Counted from the first letter of the stretch, positions 28,121 to 37,072 are shown. The stretch: DNA of 64,000 bases from JAGWRA01 sp035534615 (GCA_035534615.1 DATLRO010000101.1:58691-122690); one strand, 5' to 3'. The notes: a model not told the origin generated them from the sequence alone. A program made the numbers and translations.

Positions 28121-29086
28121 GTGACCGACCACTCCTCCCAGACCCGTGAGACCCTGCGCGCCTATCTCGAGGCGCGCCGTGCCCTGGTGAACGACGCCCT
28201 GGATCGTTTCCTGCCGCACTCGTCGCTCTGCCCGCCGATCATCTGCGAGGCGATGCGCTACAGTGCGATGGCCGGCGGCAAACGGCTGCGGCCCGTGCTC
28301 GCCCTGGCCGCCGCCGGTGCGGTCGCCGCCGCGCGCGGCGAGCCGGTCGACCGGGCCGAAGCGCTCGCGCTGCCGGCAGCCGCCGCCATCGAGATGATTC
28401 ACACCTACTCCCTCATCCACGACGACCTGCCGGCCATGGATGACGACACGCTGCGGCGCGGACGGCCGACGCTGCACGTCGTCTACGATGAGGGGATGGC
28501 CATCCTTGCCGGCGACGGCCTGCACGCGGAGGCGTTCCGCCTGATGGCCCGCGAACCGGCCGACGCGCCGGGCGTGCCGGCCGGTGCCCTGACCGACCGG
28601 AAGCTGCGGGTCGTCGCGCTCGTCGCCGAAGCGGCCGGCCCGGCCGGCATGGTCGGCGGGCAGGCGATCGACCTGCAGGCCGCGGCGCCCGACGCGCGCC
28701 CGATGGACGCGGCGGGGCTCCGGACGATGCACGCGCGGAAGACCGGCGCGCTCATCCGTGCGGCGGCCGGCGCCGGGGCCATCATGGCCGGCGGCGACGC
28801 CGCCCTGGTCGCGGCCGTCGACCGCTACGCCACCGAGCTGGGCCTGGCGTTTCAGATCGTCGACGACATTCTGGACGTCGAAGGCAGCACGGCGCAGCTG
28901 GGCAAGACCGCCGGCAAGGACGCCGCCGCCGGCAAGCCCACGTATCCCGCGCTGTTCGGTCTGGAAGAATCCCACCGGCTGGCGCGGGGCTGCGTCGAGC
29001 GCGCCCTGGCGTCGCTCGCCGGGGCGGGCCTCACGGCCGGCTTCCTCGGCGAGATCGCCGAGTGGGTCGTCTCGCGGACGAACTGA
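28121..29086 (+). CDS. ispA: farnesyl/geranyl diphosphate synthase (polyprenyl synthetase)
   Basis: This 321-residue short-chain prenyltransferase joins isopentenyl diphosphate to allylic diphosphates. The first aspartate-rich motif is HDDLPAMDDDTLRRGRPT (about residues 104-121) and the second is QIVDDILDVEG. GGKRLRP and a YPALFGLEES segment also fit. The start is GTG 28121. dxs, often next in this gene order, is absent; tlyA follows directly. Confidence 0.94.
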   Translation: MTDHSSQTRETLRAYLEARRALVNDALDRFLPHSSLCPPIICEAMRYSAMAGGKRLRPVLALAAAGAVAAARGEPVDRAEALALPAAAAIEMIHTYSLIHDDLPAMDDDTLRRGRPTLHVVYDEGMAILAGDGLHAEAFRLMAREPADAPGVPAGALTDRKLRVVALVAEAAGPAGMVGGQAIDLQAAAPDARPMDAAGLRTMHARKTGALIRAAAGAGAIMAGGDAALVAAVDRYATELGLAFQIVDDILDVEGSTAQLGKTAGKDAAAGKPTYPALFGLEESHRLARGCVERALASLAGAGLTAGFLGEIAEWVVSRTN

Positions 29087-29103
29087 GCGGGCGGAGGGGC
29101 GTC

Positions 29104-29904
29104 ATGCATGCCGTCGTGCGCAGCGCCGGGGCCCAGCCGATGCCGGAACGGATCAGGATCGGAAAGAGCCGTCTCGACGTGCTGCTCGTGGACCGCGGGC
29201 TCGCGCCCTCGCGCGAGCGCGCGCGCGCCCTCATCCTCGCCGGCCTGGTCCGCGTCGGCGGGGTCGTGGTCTCGAAGGCGGGCACGAGCGTGCCGGCGGA
29301 CGCCGCCGTCGCGCTGGCACAGGAGGACCATCCGTACGTGGGGCGCGGCGGCCTGAAGCTGGCGCATGCGCTCGATGCCTTTCGGATTCCGGTCGCCGGC
29401 CGGGTCGCGCTCGACATCGGCGCGTCGACCGGCGGGTTCACCGATGTCCTGCTGCGGGAGGGCGCGGCGCGCGTCGTCGCCCTCGACGTCGGCCGCGGGC
29501 AGATCGACTGGCGCCTCCGCACCGACCCGCGGGTCACCGTCATCGAGGGGGTGAACGCCCGTCATCTCACGCCGGGTGACGTGCCGGGCCCGATGGATCT
29601 CGTCACCGCCGACGTCTCGTTCATTTCCCTCGCCCTGATCCTGCCGGTCATCCCGCCGCTGCTGGCGCCCGGGGCGGACGTCGTCGCGCTGGTGAAGCCG
29701 CAGTTCGAGGCGGGCCGCGAGGCCGTGGGCCACGGCGGCATCGTGCGGGATCCGGCCGTCCACGCGCAGGTCCTGGCGCAGGTGACGGCGGCGGCCGCCG
29801 CCGCCGGCCTGCAGCGGATCGCGATGACGCCCTCGCCGATCACCGGCGCTGGCGGCAACCGCGAATTCTTCCTGCACTTCAAGGCAGCCGCCCCTCCGTT
29901 ATGA
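29104..29904 (+). CDS. tlyA: TlyA-family rRNA 2'-O-methyltransferase / hemolysin-A-like protein
   Basis: TlyA methylates 2'-OH groups in 16S and 23S rRNA. The 266-residue protein has an N-terminal S4 RNA-binding domain (RLDVLLVDRGLAPSRERARALILAGLVRVGG) and an FtsJ-like methyltransferase domain (YVGRGGLKLAHAL, ALDIGASTGGFTDVLL, LDVGRGQIDWRL, ADVSFISL, LVKPQFEAGRE). GGAGG lies upstream of ATG 29104, favouring it over the in-frame ATG at 29062. The stop overlaps nadK as ATGA. Confidence 0.94.
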   Translation: MHAVVRSAGAQPMPERIRIGKSRLDVLLVDRGLAPSRERARALILAGLVRVGGVVVSKAGTSVPADAAVALAQEDHPYVGRGGLKLAHALDAFRIPVAGRVALDIGASTGGFTDVLLREGAARVVALDVGRGQIDWRLRTDPRVTVIEGVNARHLTPGDVPGPMDLVTADVSFISLALILPVIPPLLAPGADVVALVKPQFEAGREAVGHGGIVRDPAVHAQVLAQVTAAAAAAGLQRIAMTPSPITGAGGNREFFLHFKAAAPPL

Positions 29905-30812
29905 CGACCATGTCCGCATCCGATCGCCCCGCCGCCTTCGCGCGCGTCGGCATCGTCGCGAAGGCCCACCTGCACGAAGCCGCCGCGCACCTGTCCGCGA
30001 TTGCCGACTGGCTGGAGGCGCGCGGCGTCGAGGCGGTGTTCGAAACGGCCACCGCCGCGCTCGCCGAGGGCACGCGCCGGCACGCGACGGTCGAGCGGGA
30101 CGCGATCGCGCGCGTCGTCGACCTGCTGCTCGTGCTGGGCGGGGACGGCACGCTGCTCGGCATGGCCGACCGGATCGGCCGGGCGGGCACGGGCGTGCCG
30201 ATTCTCGGCGTGAACTTCGGCAGCCTCGGGTTCCTCACCGAGATCACCCTGCCCGAACTGTACCCCTCGCTCGAGGCCGCGCTGGCCGGTCATGCGCTCA
30301 TCGAGGAGCGGCTCATGCTCCGCTCCGAGACGGCCCGCGCCGGCGAGCCGTGGGCCGACGAGCTCGCGCTCAACGACGTCGTCGTCACGCGCGGCGCGCG
30401 CGCGCCGATCGTCGATCTGTCGGTCTCGGTCGGCGATCAGTTCCTGACCCGCGTCAGGGCCGACGGCATCATCGTCGCCAGCCCGACCGGCTCCACGGCG
30501 TACAACCTGGCCGTCTCCGGGCCGATCGTCCATCCGCACGTGGATGCGTTCACGATCACGCCGATCGCCCCGCACACGCTGACGAACCGGCCGATCGTGA
30601 TTCCCGCGTCGTACACCGTCCGCATCCAGCCGCACCTCGACGCCCGGCCGAACGACGTCTCCGTGACGTTCGACGGCCAGCGCGGCTTCCCGCTGCGCGA
30701 GGGGGACATCGTCACGGTCCGCCGGGCGGAGCATCCGCTGCGTCTCGTGCGGTCGCCGCAGCGCAGCTACTTCGACATCCTGCGCCAGAAACTCAAGTGG
30801 GGCGAGCGGTGA
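29901..30812 (+). CDS. nadK: NAD kinase
   Basis: NAD kinase makes NADP from NAD and ATP or polyphosphate. The 303-residue protein shows LVLGGDGTLLGMADRIG and GVNFGSLGFLTEI (the GGDG and NxGxxGFL motifs), then PTGSTAYNLAVSGPIVHP and VTFDGQRG. It is the last gene of the ymdB-xseAB-ispA-tlyA operon. mltG converges from the other side after 13 bases. Confidence 0.96.
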   Translation: MTTMSASDRPAAFARVGIVAKAHLHEAAAHLSAIADWLEARGVEAVFETATAALAEGTRRHATVERDAIARVVDLLLVLGGDGTLLGMADRIGRAGTGVPILGVNFGSLGFLTEITLPELYPSLEAALAGHALIEERLMLRSETARAGEPWADELALNDVVVTRGARAPIVDLSVSVGDQFLTRVRADGIIVASPTGSTAYNLAVSGPIVHPHVDAFTITPIAPHTLTNRPIVIPASYTVRIQPHLDARPNDVSVTFDGQRGFPLREGDIVTVRRAEHPLRLVRSPQRSYFDILRQKLKWGER

Positions 30813-30825
30813 GGCGGGCCGGACG

Positions 30826-31863
30826 CTAGTATTCCGGGGGGCGCCTGTGCCGGAAGTAGTCGATCTCGTACTTCCGGACGTTGCGATCCTGTTCAGCCAG
30901 CGTCCGCGCGAACGCGTGCGTCCCGTCGTGACGGCTGACGAAGTACAGGTAGTTGACCGGCGCCGGATTCAGCGCGGCGACAATCGACGCCAGGCCGGGC
31001 GAGGCGATCGGCCCGGGCGGCAGCCCCATGTGGCGGTACGTGTTGTAGGGCGACGGGAACGACATGTCGTCGTGGTGCAGGTGCCCGGTGTACCGCCCCG
31101 CCTGCTCCAGCGCGTAGATCACCGTCGGGTCGCACTGGAGCGGCATGCCGATCCGCAGGCGGTTCTCGTACACCGCCGCCACGATCGACCGCTCGGCGGC
31201 GTTGCCGGTCTCCTTCTCGACGATCGACGCCAGCGTGATCACCTGGCGCGTGTTCAGGCCCCGCGCCGCCGCCTCCTGCCGGAGCCTGGCGTCGAACACG
31301 TCCCGGAACCGGGCGACCATGGCGTCGACCAGGCGTGACGCGGGCGCGTCGGGCTCTGCCTCGTACGTCTCCGGAAACAGATACCCTTCCAGATTCGTCG
31401 CGTCCGGATCCAGCGAGGCAATCGGTGCCGGGTCGGCCGCGGCCCGCTCGAATGCGGCCGCCGTTCCCAGCCCGTGCGCCTGGTAGATCGTCGCCATCTC
31501 GCCGATGGTCAGCCCCTCGGGGAAGGTGACGCGGACGACGTAGACGTCCCCGCGCGCAAGCTTCTCGACGACGTCGATCGGCGTCATCGGACGATCGAAG
31601 CGGTACTCGCCCGCCTTGAGGCTCCGGGCGGCCCCGGTCAGCCGCAGCGCCAGATCGTACGTGTACCGATCGGGGACGACCCCTGCCGCCAGGAGCCGCG
31701 CGCCGATGGCCTGGCTGCCGCTGCCGGCCGGGATGTGGACGATTTGCGCCGCGCCGGCGTAGCCGCGGTAGGGCGCGTGCGCCCGCGAGTAGAGTGCGCC
31801 GGCCACGCCGCCCGCGACGAGCACCAGCACGACCAGGATCAGCAGGAAGAGGCGCTTCATCAT
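30826..31863 (-). CDS. mltG: endolytic murein transglycosylase MltG
   Basis: MltG cleaves nascent glycan strands at the inner membrane. The 345-residue protein has one N-terminal membrane helix (MKRLFLLILVVLVLVAGGVAG), a LysM-like segment, and the YceG core. LEGYLFPETYE, the catalytic Glu in ASIVEKETG, and RLRIGMPLQCDPTVIYAL are all visible. It is on the same strand as ruvX, its frequent partner; the two are separated by a heptamer repeat. Confidence 0.95.
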   Translation of the reverse strand: MMKRLFLLILVVLVLVAGGVAGALYSRAHAPYRGYAGAAQIVHIPAGSGSQAIGARLLAAGVVPDRYTYDLALRLTGAARSLKAGEYRFDRPMTPIDVVEKLARGDVYVVRVTFPEGLTIGEMATIYQAHGLGTAAAFERAAADPAPIASLDPDATNLEGYLFPETYEAEPDAPASRLVDAMVARFRDVFDARLRQEAAARGLNTRQVITLASIVEKETGNAAERSIVAAVYENRLRIGMPLQCDPTVIYALEQAGRYTGHLHHDDMSFPSPYNTYRHMGLPPGPIASPGLASIVAALNPAPVNYLYFVSRHDGTHAFARTLAEQDRNVRKYEIDYFRHRRPPEY

Positions 31864-31894
31864 TCAATCCGCGTGGGGCCCCACCCTCACGCTC

Positions 31895-31957
31895 TCATTC
31901 CTCGTCCCTCATTCCTCATTCCTCATTCCTCGTCCCTCATTCCTCGTCCCTCGTCCC
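31895..31957. repeat. tandem heptamer repeat between mltG and ruvX
   Basis: Nine consecutive seven-base units alternate between TCATTCC and TCGTCCC. The array begins 32 bases beyond the mltG start and runs into the 3' end of ruvX, supplying its last residues and stop codon. Seven bases is not a multiple of three, so any change in unit number shifts the ruvX C-terminal frame. Confidence 0.85.
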
Positions 31958-32393
31958 TCCCTCGCGCGTCCAGGTAGTCCTGCAGGATGACGGCGGCGGC
32001 GGCGGCGTCGAGCCGCGCCTTCCGCTTCCGCCAGTCGCGCTCCTCGCGGGCCAGCCGGCTTTCCGCCTCCCGGCTCGTCAGCCGCTCGTCCTGGAACACG
32101 ATCGGCCGGCCGGTCAGCCGCCCGAGCTCATCGGCAAACGCCCGCACGCGCGCCGTCTGCCCGGTGGCGCGGCCGTCGAGCGCGAGCGGCAGCCCGACGA
32201 CGATCTCCGCGAGGCCGTCCTCTTCGGCGGCGAGCCGCTGCAGGGCGGCCGACACCACCGGGGCGGCGGCGTCTCCGCGTGCGATCCGGATCGTCGCGAG
32301 CGGCCGGGCGAGCGTCGCCGTGACGTCGCTGATGGCCACGCCGATCCGGCGATCGCCGACGTCGAGCCCGACAGTACGGTGCGGCGCAGCCAT
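31923..32393 (-). CDS. ruvX: RuvX/YqgF family (putative pre-16S rRNA nuclease, Holliday-junction-resolvase-like)
   Basis: This 156-residue RNase H-fold protein of the YqgF family is implicated in 16S rRNA 5'-end maturation. It reads VGLDVGDRRIGVAISD, VVGLPLALDGRATGQTARVRAFADEL, IVFQDERLTSREAESRL and LDAAAAAVILQDYLD, covering the usual Asp/Glu active residues. The expected protein ends near YLDARG. The remaining GRDEGRGMRDEE is encoded by the tandem heptamer repeat, and the stop also lies inside it. The tail is therefore probably recent and variable. Confidence 0.93.
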   Translation of the reverse strand: MAAPHRTVGLDVGDRRIGVAISDVTATLARPLATIRIARGDAAAPVVSAALQRLAAEEDGLAEIVVGLPLALDGRATGQTARVRAFADELGRLTGRPIVFQDERLTSREAESRLAREERDWRKRKARLDAAAAAVILQDYLDARGRDEGRGMRDEE

Positions 32394-32450
32394 GGTCGAT
32401 GGTAGCCCTGCCGCCGCGGGGCCGCAACCGACCCGCGCGTGCGGCCTGCG

Positions 32451-32459
32451 TGCTATAAT
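32451..32459 (+). promoter_or_regulatory. extended -10 promoter for the phosphatase lipoprotein gene
   Basis: TGCTATAAT at 32451-32459 is a consensus -10 with the TGn extension, about 40 bases before the GTG start. No recognisable -35 lies 17 bases upstream. It lies between ruvX (minus) and the phosphatase (plus). Confidence 0.55.
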
Positions 32460-32497
32460 CCTCGCGTTTTTCCTCGCACGCCGGTGGGTTGGTCATC

Positions 32498-34603
32498 GTG
32501 AAACGTCTGACTCTGCTGTCTCTCCTGGCGGCTGTCGCGTTCCTCTCCGGCTGCTCCTCCGGCCCGGCCCCCCGGAAGTTTCCCCAGAAGATCGTCGTGC
32601 TCGGGTTCGACGGCATGGACCCGCATCTGCTGAAGAAGTGGATGGACGAAGGGGCGATGCCGAACTTCTCGAAGCTGGCCGCGCAGGGGGGCTTCTGGCA
32701 GCTCGGCACGACCGTCTCGCCGGAGTCGCCGACCGCGTGGGCGGGCTTCGCCACCGGCGACAACGCGGGCAAGCACAACATCTTCGATTTCCTGGTCCGC
32801 AACAAGCAGACGTACCTGCCCGATTTCGGGCTCGTCCGCCGCGTGCCGCCCCGCTTCCTCTTCAACTACATTCCGATCTCGCGGCCGAAGGTGCTGTCCA
32901 TCCGCGGCGGCACGTCCTTCTGGGTGCGGGCCGGCCGGGCCGGCGTCCGCTCCGAGGTGATGACCGTCCCGGATTCGTTCCCGCCCGAGGAGGTGCCGAA
33001 CGGCCAGCTGCTGTCGGGGCTGCCGCTGCCGGACCTGCGCGGCACGATCGGCACCTTCTATTACTTCTCGACCGACCTGAGCCGGTACGAGGAGGGGAAC
33101 AGCGAGTTCGGCGGCATCCTCAAGCGCCTCACCTTCGACGACGACACGTCGCACACCGAGCTGGTGGGTCCGCCGAACCCGATCGTGCGGCAGCAGATCG
33201 CCGCCATCCGGAGCAAGCCGACCCTGGACGACGAGGACCGGACCAGGCTGGCGTCGCTCGAGGCGCGCGAGGACGTGCGCGTGCCGATGGCCATCCACTG
33301 GGATCACAACGCGCACGCGGTGACGATCGACATCGAAGGCCAGCAGGTGCACCTCACGGAGGGCGGCTGGAGCCCCTGGGTGCTGCTCGACTTCGAGGTC
33401 AACTTCCTCATCCGGCTGCACGGCATGGTGCAGTTCCACCTCATCCGGGCCAGCGGGGATCTGCGCCTCTACGTCTCGCCGATCAACTTCGAGCCGCAGG
33501 ATCCGCCGGTGCCGATGTCGTACCCCGCCTCGCTGTCCGACACGCTGTACAAGCGCCTGGGTGAGTACCGCACGCTCGGCTGGGCCGAGGCCACGTGGGC
33601 GCTGAACGAGGGGCGGATCGGCGAGGGCGCCTTCATGTACGACCTGTTCAAGGCGTTCGACGATCGCGCCCGCGTCATTCTCGACCGCCTCGACCACACG
33701 AACTGGAACCTCTTCGTCGGCGTCATCGAGTCGACGGACCGCGTGCAGCACATGATGTTCCGGCTGATCGATCCGACCAGCCCGATGTACGACAGCGCGC
33801 TGGCGGCCAAGTACGGGAACTCGATCGAGCAGGTCTACCAGCGCTGCGATCAGTTCCTCGGCGAGGTCATGCAGCGCGTCGGGCCGAACGTGCCGATTAT
33901 CATCGTGTCCGATCACGGCTTCCACTCGTACCGCGAATCGGTCAACCTGAACACGTGGCTCGTGCAGCAGGGGTACATGGTGCTGCAGGGGCAGTCGGGC
34001 GGCAAGAAGACGCTCAACGATTTGTTCAGCGGCGGCCAGTTCTGGGAGAACGTCGACTGGGCGAAGACGCGCGCCTACGCCATGGGCCTGGGGCAGATCT
34101 ACATCAACCTGCGCGGCCGCGAGGGCCAGGGCATCGTCAAGCCGGGCGCGGACTACCAGCGGCTCGTCGACGAGATCTCCGGCAAGCTGCTGGCGATGAC
34201 CGACCCGAAGACCGGCGCCCGGATGGTCGACGCGGTGTACGAGGGGCACAAGGTGTGGCACGGCCCGTACATGGACAACGCGCCCGACCTGCAGGTGGGG
34301 TTCGCCGACGGGTACCGGGTGTCCTGGCAGACCACGCTCGGCGGCGCGCCGCCCGGACTGGTCTACCCGAACATGCGGAAGTGGAGCGGCGACCACGGCT
34401 CGTTCAACTACAAGGAGACGTCAGGCATTCTCGTCTCCAACGTGAAGATCAACACGGCGACGCCCAACATCAAGGACATCGCCCCGACGATCCTGCAGTT
34501 CTTCGGACTTCCGATCCCCAAGAGCCTCGACGGCAAGGAGCTGCTCACGGCTGCGGAGGTGCAGCAGCTGCTGCACCGCGAGGCGGCCGGCGCCCATGAC
34601 TAG
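32498..34603 (+). CDS. alkaline-phosphatase-superfamily (type I phosphodiesterase) lipoprotein
   Basis: This 701-residue lipoprotein has a signal peptide ending in the lipobox FLSGC (Cys near residue 20). The alkaline-phosphatase/nucleotide-pyrophosphatase core follows. VVLGFDGMDPHLLKKWMDEG holds the first metal Asp, and SPESPTAWAGFATG holds the likely Thr/Ser nucleophile. IIIVSDHGFHSY and GDHGSFNYKETSG hold further metal ligands. It probably hydrolyses phospho-mono- or diesters outside the inner membrane; the substrate is unknown. I prefer GTG 32498 to TTG 32489 because it opens a normal lipoprotein signal. It overlaps the EnvC-like gene by eight bases. Confidence 0.85.
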   Translation: MKRLTLLSLLAAVAFLSGCSSGPAPRKFPQKIVVLGFDGMDPHLLKKWMDEGAMPNFSKLAAQGGFWQLGTTVSPESPTAWAGFATGDNAGKHNIFDFLVRNKQTYLPDFGLVRRVPPRFLFNYIPISRPKVLSIRGGTSFWVRAGRAGVRSEVMTVPDSFPPEEVPNGQLLSGLPLPDLRGTIGTFYYFSTDLSRYEEGNSEFGGILKRLTFDDDTSHTELVGPPNPIVRQQIAAIRSKPTLDDEDRTRLASLEAREDVRVPMAIHWDHNAHAVTIDIEGQQVHLTEGGWSPWVLLDFEVNFLIRLHGMVQFHLIRASGDLRLYVSPINFEPQDPPVPMSYPASLSDTLYKRLGEYRTLGWAEATWALNEGRIGEGAFMYDLFKAFDDRARVILDRLDHTNWNLFVGVIESTDRVQHMMFRLIDPTSPMYDSALAAKYGNSIEQVYQRCDQFLGEVMQRVGPNVPIIIVSDHGFHSYRESVNLNTWLVQQGYMVLQGQSGGKKTLNDLFSGGQFWENVDWAKTRAYAMGLGQIYINLRGREGQGIVKPGADYQRLVDEISGKLLAMTDPKTGARMVDAVYEGHKVWHGPYMDNAPDLQVGFADGYRVSWQTTLGGAPPGLVYPNMRKWSGDHGSFNYKETSGILVSNVKINTATPNIKDIAPTILQFFGLPIPKSLDGKELLTAAEVQQLLHREAAGAHD

Positions 34604-35786
34604 CCGGGCCGGGCGCCTGCGGACGGCCGGCCGGGCGTGCGCCGCCGCGCTCCTGGCGGCCGCGGCCGGCGCCGCCCTGGCGGCCGCACCGCCGCCCGAC
34701 GCGCGCGCCCGCGCCGACGCGCTGTCCCGGCGCGCCGCGGCGCGGATCGCCGCGCTGCAGCAGGAAGCCGACGCGCTCGCCACCCGGGAGCGATCGATCC
34801 TCGGCGACCTCCGGCGCCTCGAGGTCCAGCGCGAGCTGCAGGCGGCCCGGGCCGCGCAGGCGCAGGCGGCCCTGCGCGCCGTTCAGGCGCAGATCGACGC
34901 CGCCGGTACGCGCATCGCCGCGCTGGAGCAGCGCGCAGCCGGCCTCCGGCCGATCATGAACGCCCGGCTGGTCGATCTCTACAAACTCGGGCGCGGCGGC
35001 TACGCGCGGCTGCTGCTGTCCACCCCTGACCTGCGCAACCTCGGGCGCGCCTACGGGATGGTCGCCGCCCTCGCCGCGATCGACCGGACGACGCTCGACA
35101 CCGCCCGCCGCACGCTGTCGCAGCTGCAGGCGGCCCGGGCCGCGCTCGACGCCCGGCGCGTACGGATGGCCACCCTCGAAGCGGCCGCCCGCCAGGCCGC
35201 CCTGGCGGCCGACCGCGCCGCGGCACGGCGCTCGCAGCTGCTCGACCGGATCGATCGTCGCCGCGACCTCAATGCCCGCCTCATCGGCGAACTGCAGACC
35301 GCGCAGCAGCACCTCCAGGCGGCTCTGGCCACGCTCGCCACCGGCGCGCCGGCGCAGGTGCCGGCGCTGCCGATCGCCCCCTTCCGGGGCGCCCTGGCCT
35401 GGCCGGTCGACGGCGCCGTGGTCGTGCCGTTCCACGCGCCGCCGCCCGCTGCCGGCGGCGCGGCCTCCGGCTTCGTGCGCGACGGCATCGAGATCGCCGC
35501 CGCCGCCGGCACGCCCGTCCGGGTCGTCCACGGCGGCACCGTGGCGTTCGCCGGGCCGTTCATGGGATACGGGCGCCTCGTGATCGTCCGTCACGGCGAG
35601 CGGGACTATTCGCTGTACGGTGACCTGGACGCCGTCGACGTCGCCAAGGGGGCGCAGGTCGACGCCGGCCAGGTGCTCGGCACCGTGGGGGTGCCGCCGG
35701 CGGGCGGTCCGGCCGGACTGTATTTTGAGCTTCAAATCGACGGCAGGGCCGCGGATCCCTTACAATGGCTGAAAGCGCGCCGGTAG
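34596..35786 (+). CDS. EnvC-like murein hydrolase activator (degenerate LytM/M23 domain)
   Basis: This 396-residue exported protein has a signal peptide (to about residue 30). A long coiled coil rich in Ala/Gln/Arg follows, about residues 35-240, then a C-terminal M23/LytM domain from about 265. The HxGxD metal pair is replaced by RDGIE (295-299) and HxHF by GLYFE (374-378). It therefore cannot bind zinc like LytM peptidases. E. coli EnvC is degenerate in the same way and activates AmiA/AmiB amidases at the septum, which fits this architecture. It overlaps the preceding lipoprotein and is followed by a CtpA-like gene, a common pairing. Confidence 0.85.
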   Translation: MTSRAGRLRTAGRACAAALLAAAAGAALAAAPPPDARARADALSRRAAARIAALQQEADALATRERSILGDLRRLEVQRELQAARAAQAQAALRAVQAQIDAAGTRIAALEQRAAGLRPIMNARLVDLYKLGRGGYARLLLSTPDLRNLGRAYGMVAALAAIDRTTLDTARRTLSQLQAARAALDARRVRMATLEAAARQAALAADRAAARRSQLLDRIDRRRDLNARLIGELQTAQQHLQAALATLATGAPAQVPALPIAPFRGALAWPVDGAVVVPFHAPPPAAGGAASGFVRDGIEIAAAAGTPVRVVHGGTVAFAGPFMGYGRLVIVRHGERDYSLYGDLDAVDVAKGAQVDAGQVLGTVGVPPAGGPAGLYFELQIDGRAADPLQWLKARR

Positions 35787-35817
35787 GCTCACGCAAGAGG
35801 GAGCGTCCCGATTCACC

Positions 35818-36984
35818 ATGAGTTCCAGAAGTCGTCTCATCGTGCTGCTCATCTCGGGACCGGTCATCGCGTTCGTGCTGATCGGCGGGGCGCTCACCAA
35901 CGCCGTGGCCCGCGACGACAGTTACCAGCCGCTCCGGATGTTCCAGGACGTGACCTCGCTCATCGTCAACAACTACGTGGAGAAGGTCAACGTCGGCTCG
36001 GTCATCGGCGGGGCGATGCGGGGGCTCGCCTTCGGGCTCGATCCCGACAGCGCGTATCTGACGCCCCCCGAGGTCGAGGAAATCGAGGCGCACGCGCCGC
36101 TGCCGCCGGCCGGCATCGGCGTCACGCTGACGCGCCAGTACTACCTCCGGATCATCGCGGCCCGGGACGGGTCGCCGGCGGCGCTCGCCGGCCTGCACAC
36201 GGGAGACTTCATCCGGGACATCGACGGCAAGTCGACGCGGGAGCTGTCCGTCTGGGAGGGGATCCACGAGCTGCGGGGCCAGCCCGGCACGACCGTGAAG
36301 CTGACCATCATCCGCGGCAACGCCGCCGATCCGCACGACCTGACGCTGACGCGCATCGTCGCCCCCAGGCCGACCGTCACGGGGCGCCTCGAATCGCCCG
36401 GCGTCGGCTACCTGAAGGTGCCCGGGTTCGACGACGACGCGGCCGCCGAGATCACGCGGGAGGTCAAGGATCTGCAGAAGCAGGGAGCCACCCGGCTGGC
36501 GATCGACCTGCGCGGCAGCGCCACCGGCGCGCTCGCCAACGGCCTGAAGGCGGCCCGCCTGTTCGTCGCGAGCGGGACGCTCGGCTACAAGGAGTCGCGC
36601 AACGGGCCGCGCGAGACGATCAGCGCCTCGGCCGGCGACGGCCGCCTGGCGATGCCGGTCGTCCTGCTGGTCGATCCCGGCACGTCCGGCGCCGCCGAGT
36701 TGTTCGCCGCGGCGCTGGCCGGCAACCACCGCGCGGAGCTCGTCGGGGAGCGGACCGACGGGCGCGCGGCCGAGCAGACGCTCGTCAAGCTCAGTGACGG
36801 CAGCGGACTCTGGCTGTCGACGACGCAGTACCTCACGCCGTCCGGCGCCCCGATCGACGAGCGCGGCCTGCTGCCCGACGTCGGCGTCGCGGAGCCGTTC
36901 TATCACTTCGGCGACACGCCGCCCCCCGGCGATCCGATCCTCGACAAGGCCCTGGCCGTCCTCGCGGCAACGCATGCCGCGTAG
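35818..36984 (+). CDS. S41-family C-terminal processing peptidase homologue (CtpA-like), catalytic residues substituted
   Basis: This 388-residue protein has an N-terminal membrane anchor (residues 7-28), a helical segment, a PDZ domain (about 95-185, GIGVTLTRQ...LAGLHTGDFIRDIDG) and an S41 core. Ungapped alignment to E. coli Prc around VDPGTSGAAEL puts Gly291 at the nucleophile Ser and Arg316 at the general-base Lys. Gln320 is kept and a serine lies one residue early. Proteolysis is thus doubtful. It may act as a scaffold, for example with the neighbouring EnvC-like protein. Family membership is secure; inactivity is inferred. Confidence 0.85.
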   Translation: MSSRSRLIVLLISGPVIAFVLIGGALTNAVARDDSYQPLRMFQDVTSLIVNNYVEKVNVGSVIGGAMRGLAFGLDPDSAYLTPPEVEEIEAHAPLPPAGIGVTLTRQYYLRIIAARDGSPAALAGLHTGDFIRDIDGKSTRELSVWEGIHELRGQPGTTVKLTIIRGNAADPHDLTLTRIVAPRPTVTGRLESPGVGYLKVPGFDDDAAAEITREVKDLQKQGATRLAIDLRGSATGALANGLKAARLFVASGTLGYKESRNGPRETISASAGDGRLAMPVVLLVDPGTSGAAELFAAALAGNHRAELVGERTDGRAAEQTLVKLSDGSGLWLSTTQYLTPSGAPIDERGLLPDVGVAEPFYHFGDTPPPGDPILDKALAVLAATHAA

Positions 36985-37043
36985 CCGCGCCCGCCGCGCC
37001 GGCGGCGCACGTCGTCCGGCGCCGGCCGTTCCACGGGACGCGC

Positions 37044-37072
37044 TTGACACCCGTACGGCGCTCACGTATAAC
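37044..37072 (+). promoter_or_regulatory. sigma-70-type promoter of the HU gene
   Basis: TTGACA (37044-37049), a 17-base spacer and TATAAC (37067-37072) form a near-consensus promoter, 73 bases before the HU ATG. This fits an abundantly expressed nucleoid protein. Confidence 0.75.
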
